A DNA stretch of 56,943 nt from Folioceros fuciformis (taxonomy: Eukaryota > Anthocerotophyta > Anthocerotopsida > Anthocerotales), in assembly GCA_049999805.1 (NCBI GenBank), contig JBNGIO010003332.1, forward strand, positions 1 through 56,943, given 5' to 3'. This document shows positions 53,481 to 56,943 of the stretch, in pieces; position 1 is the stretch's first letter, and each line of letters starts with the position of its first letter. The translations under genes were made by a program, and so were the position numbers. The notes below the pieces were generated by a model. That model searched no databases and was not told the DNA's origin. It saw nothing but the letters and a program-made list of their open reading frames with translations.

Positions 53481-55540
53481 CATATACTCCGTCCCAAGAG
53501 CCGTTGCACTTGTCCGTTGCAGAGCTGGGGATGAGATTAGATCAATCGCAGCCTGCCCAGTATCAATTTGCAAGCATCGGTCAGCAGTGAGCTACTCTTG
53601 CGCGTTCCATTTCCTTGAACAGGGTTTCACACTTTCCAAGATATCTTGTCCATGTGGCTGGAGCGTGAACATGACCATCTGGATGTCGAACAGACGCTTC
53701 GACTTCCCCAGGCTGTAGCACATACTTGGAGGCAAATCTTACAGTGAGTGCTCGTTCTCTCGGCATTCAGATTCTCCCGGTTAGTTAGTGTTTCAGATTT
53801 TTCTAGATGCCTTGTCCATCTGGCTGGAGCGTGTCACGACTAGTGGATATGTAACACAGGTTAACGTTGACGACAAGCTAGGAGGTGCTGTTGAATCTTT
53901 TGTGGGAGCATGGTATCGGAATAGGGACCACTGGCATTGGTTCCAATTCCGAAGCTGCTTCAGTAGTGCTGCCAAGGCATGGGTTGGCTCATCATATCTG
54001 CTTGTTTCGCTAGAATGATGAGGACCTTGTCGACTATACATACACACTGGTTCCAAGAACAACCAAACAGGTCATGCAGAATAGAATCGACATCCAGAAC
54101 CAAATCTAGGATTACCCAAATTTCTGGTTCATCCTGGTTGATTTATTCCGCAACCTTCCCAGACGATGCGCTCGAGGACTTCATCTATTCCCGAGGGGAA
54201 GAGTCCGATTTGGAGTCCCAAAGAGCGAAATGTCGAAGAGAAAGTAGAAAGGCGGGTTTAACAGGCCAAAATAATCGTAAATATGATCACGAAAATTGAA
54301 ATCTATCCACAGATAGTGTTCCGTATGTCGGGATGGTCTCGTGTTGATTTGATTCTACTCTTCACTTGCTGTCAAGTGTGATTTCGAGTGACGACATGCG
54401 CGTGACGACAGGAACACATGCACCAAATTAAAGCGCACACAGGTACATATTCAGATCGAGTCACACATAGGTATCCAGAGATCTGGGAGTGCCTGCATTC
54501 ATTCTTTGAGAATGCGCACAAACGGTAGCGATCCCTAGCCTAATCGGAAAACGAGCTCCGGGCGACCACTAAGTCCCTTCGGCGGCAGGTACGATGGGGA
54601 ACGGAACGTAGCCGTGAGATCATTCGCAGTTCTTCCAGAAAGAAGAAAATGCAGTGGATGATCCACCGCCTTGCTGGATAATCCTGGGCGATGCCGGAGG
54701 TGGCCGTCCTCATGCAAGCTCTGGCTTGCTCAATTTCAGACATGTAATCCAGGCAGCGGATGCAGCTGCAGGTGGTCGAATACTCTCTGTTTACGAAATC
54801 ATACAAGCGCCAAAGAGCTTCATCTCTGGCTACCGCTCCACCACGCTGTTCCTCTTGGATAACAGTCAAGTACTCCCTCTCCAAGAATGCTTTCGCCATT
54901 TGAATCCTCTCTAGGCCATCCCCGGCGAAACCCAAAACGAAGCTGAGTGCTGCGTCCTGCAAACAGGAGAGGTGATAGTACCTGTTAGATTTCGTTGTAC
55001 ACCTACCACAAACCTGGACTAAATCACGTATACCACATTCTTCAGCTGAATCTCAAGATGCCAATCCCACAGGCTTTCTTGCAAGAAAGCCTGCTGCAGC
55101 GGAATCAATGTGGTGGAAATATTAGCATATTCATGTACTCACCCACTGCGCGGTCGATACTCTTCGATCTAATGAAATAAATACAAACCACTTGCACAAT
55201 TTGTCCAGCTTCCTGACGAAACGCCATTGATGCAAGGCTACGACGACCATCATCTGTCGGAATGCTCTGATGACTGGATCGGCATCGTACCTGGGATCAT
55301 TCAAGAAGAAGAACGGGGGATGTGTCCCAGATTCCGCCATCGATACTCCTCAATCGGTACCAATTGGATTGCAAGCCTTTTATATAGGCCAGGAAGACTC
55401 CACTAATGTAGTACTAGAATGGCCACTCTATAGCTATCGGTGTTACCATGCTAGCATGCTTGGTAACCTTTAACCTTAGAATCTATTATTTCTTAAGAAA
55501 CAACGTCAAGCGTCCTAGTAGGTCAAGGTTCACCCAGGAC
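53480..55540. repeat. 2-kb tandem array, unit 2
   Basis: Starts near CTCCGTCCCAAGAGCCGTTG and contains two TGGCTGGAGCGTG blocks (53657 and 53820), as unit 3 does (55706 and 55877). Period to the next unit is about 2.05 kb. Confidence 0.7.
54540..55340 (-). CDS. Tandem-array gene copy 2, unknown family
   Basis: First exon 55340-55143 starts MAESGTHPPFFFLNDPRYDA and ends TAQW at a GTGAGT donor; this is 66 residues with frame intact. Last exon from about 54959 to 54540 reads SFVLGFAGDGLERIQ, EYLTVIQEEQRGGAVARDEA, FVNREYSTTC and CLDYMSEIEQARACMRTAT. The middle segment present in copy 1 has an in-frame TGA here (about 55053-55055), so either that segment is intronic or this copy is broken. The upstream GGAGTATCG just before the ATG is shared by both copies, which supports the start. 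Confidence 0.45.
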
Positions 55541-56160
55541 ATTCACTCCGTTCCAGGTGTCGTTGCATCTGTCCGTTGCAGAACAGGGGATGGGATTGGA
55601 TCAATCCTAGCATTGTCCAGTGTCAATTTACAAGCATCGGACAGCAATGAGCTACTCTTGCGCGTTCCATTTCTTTGAAGAGGGTTTCACACTTTCCTAG
55701 ATGGCTTGTCGTCTGGCTGGAGCGTGAACATCACCCGTTGGATATCTTACAGACCCTTCGACTTCTCCATGCTACATACAGTACTTGTACTTGCCTCACG
55801 GTGAGGTGCTCGTGCTCTCGCATCCAGATTCTCCTCGCCAGCTAGGGTTTCAGACTCTTCTAGATGCCTCGTCCATCTGGCTGGAGCGTGACACGACTAG
55901 CTATATCTAACACACGTTAACGTGGAGGACAAGCTGCTTGGTGTGCTGGTGAAATGTTTAGTCGCAGCATGGTATCGGAATTGGGACCAAGCAAGGAACA
56001 AGAGAGCAAGGTTAGGGTATAAGGTAATTCATCGCGCAATAGGGCATAAGGTATTCCATAAGCTGCTTAACAACGAATGCGATGTGCAAGATTCATTCGA
56101 CATGATATGAGGGTGGGAAAATGAAAGATCGATTCAAGAAAGTCTGAGGTTGTAGAGTGT
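55540..56160. repeat. 2-kb tandem array, unit 3 (partial)
   Basis: It matches the start of units 1 and 2 (TTACAAGCATCGG; GAGCTACTCTTGCGCGTTCC; TGGCTGGAGCGTGA; GCATGGTATCGGAATTGGGA) and then diverges before any gene copy. Confidence 0.65.
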
Positions 56161-56169
56161 TCTATGCCC

Positions 56170-56400
56170 TCATTGGACATACAAACCCCTCGCACACCCT
56201 CGTCAATCAGGCAACCTCGGATTCCTTACGCAGCTTAAGACGTGGGAACTAGGATATCACGCGAATCGTCCCATGAAGGGAAGGAAAGGGTGGGGGGCTC
56301 GGATGCTCCTAGTGGGAGCTCTTCTGTGTAGGGGGAGATGTCCCGCGGCTCCTATTCCGGATCCGTCCCGACCTCCTAGTGCGTGGTGTGGATTATGATT
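56170..56400. repeat. Broken copy of the 51030-51330 segment
   Basis: ACAAACCCCTCG, AGGCAACCTCGGATTCC and CGAATCGTCCCA...GGGAAGGAAAGG align with 51040-51290. About 60 bp of the exon-like sequence is deleted and the frame is lost. Confidence 0.6.
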
Positions 56401-56943
56401 CGATCAAGTTCCACAGAGTTATCTCATGGATATCTACTGTACATGATCAACCAGCAGCGGAACGGTAAGAAGAGCCAAGTCCTGTTCTGTGCATATTGTA
56501 GTACGTCTTGGAGGAATTGAGCGACTGACAGAGGAGCTGTGGTAAGACATACTACAACCAAGAATGCTTCAGCCTAGCCTGCACACTTGTCTGGTTGTCG
56601 GCAAGACGTAAAACTCGTGTATGCGCAGTGTTCCCGAGATTTATTTGAGTGTTCAAGTGAAAGGGATGGATGCTTTGAGTCATGAAATCCATGTCCAGAA
56701 TGAAATTGCGAGCACACACACTGAGACTCATTGGAAGTGTGCAAGGAAGGTTAGGAAGCAATGTTCATGAAGTCACTATGCCAGTACTGTTGGTGATGGA
56801 GCACCTTTAAAGAGTAGTCGGTGTTGCCGGCAGACACGCTTGTAAGAATTCGTAACACGACACCTAGGGTTAAAACACCTGTGGTGCTGAAGCTCAATGC
56901 GGAGGTGGTGGAGACGGTGATGACGCTGCACCGGGTGGGCTGA
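56401..56943. other. Right edge, possible exon 56818-56943 (plus)
   Basis: The last 126 bases are open on the plus strand after a TAG (SVLPADTLVRIRNTTPR and later EVVETVMTLHRVG) and end in TGA exactly at the edge. The minus strand is open as well (VITVSTTSALSFSTTG). No family recognised, so the strand is undecided. Nothing else is seen in 56401-56817. Confidence 0.2.

Overview
The window is nuclear DNA of a green plant, most likely a non-seed land plant (bryophyte or lycophyte grade; the species cannot be told from sequence). The evidence is a spliced chlorophyll synthase gene, a plant-type CCR4 deadenylase, two large PLS-class pentatricopeptide (PPR) editing-factor genes, a plant-type tRNA-Trp(CCA), a telo-box promoter element, and Ty1/copia and other plant-type transposon remains. 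Host introns are short (about 70-200 nt) with GT...AG borders, and genic DNA is GC-rich while transposon-rich DNA is AT-rich. Exon models were built by reading frames across splice sites. The four spliced host genes each give an uninterrupted frame whose length is a multiple of three.

Layout. 1-2.1 kb: GC-rich DNA without a supportable gene. 2.3-5.0 kb: PPR gene 1 (PLS-E). 7.3-8.6 kb: four unrelated minisatellites. 10.3-13.4 kb: CCR4a/b-like deadenylase (11 coding exons). 14.0-16.5 kb: chlorophyll synthase (13 exons). 17.0-22.1 kb: a diverged segmental duplication; one copy holds an intact COA1-like gene (18.1-18.9 kb), the other a broken one. 22.47 kb: tRNA-Trp on the minus strand. 23.3-25.1 kb: a spliced multi-pass membrane protein. 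25.7-29.9 kb: a decayed Ty1/copia element whose 5' end carries a minisatellite containing a primer-binding-site-like core. 30.5-34.2 kb: PPR gene 2 (1217 aa, single exon), followed at once by a partial tandem pseudogene copy.

36.6-47.3 kb is the most unusual part. An approximately 8.6 kb DNA element (37005-45622) has imperfect terminal inverted repeats, a candidate 4-bp target duplication (TCAT), and two divergently transcribed decayed genes. The minus-strand gene is a DUF7869-type protein with three acidic/histidine motifs, a plausible transposase. The plus-strand gene is interrupted by introns and encodes a ParB-like domain followed by a beta-class (N4-cytosine/N6-adenine type) DNA methyltransferase. 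About ten partly palindromic 26-bp motifs are scattered through the element and were not noticed elsewhere in the window. LINE-like reverse-transcriptase fragments flank it on both sides.

47.3-50 kb holds a small foldback element and inverted copia gag fragments. 50-56.9 kb is an array of roughly 2-kb tandem repeats carrying a small minus-strand gene family that I do not recognise.

The host genes do not form a pathway: chlorophyll synthesis, mRNA deadenylation, organelle RNA editing and respiratory-complex assembly are independent neighbours. The repeats show recurrent local duplication (PPR, COA1 and the 2-kb array).
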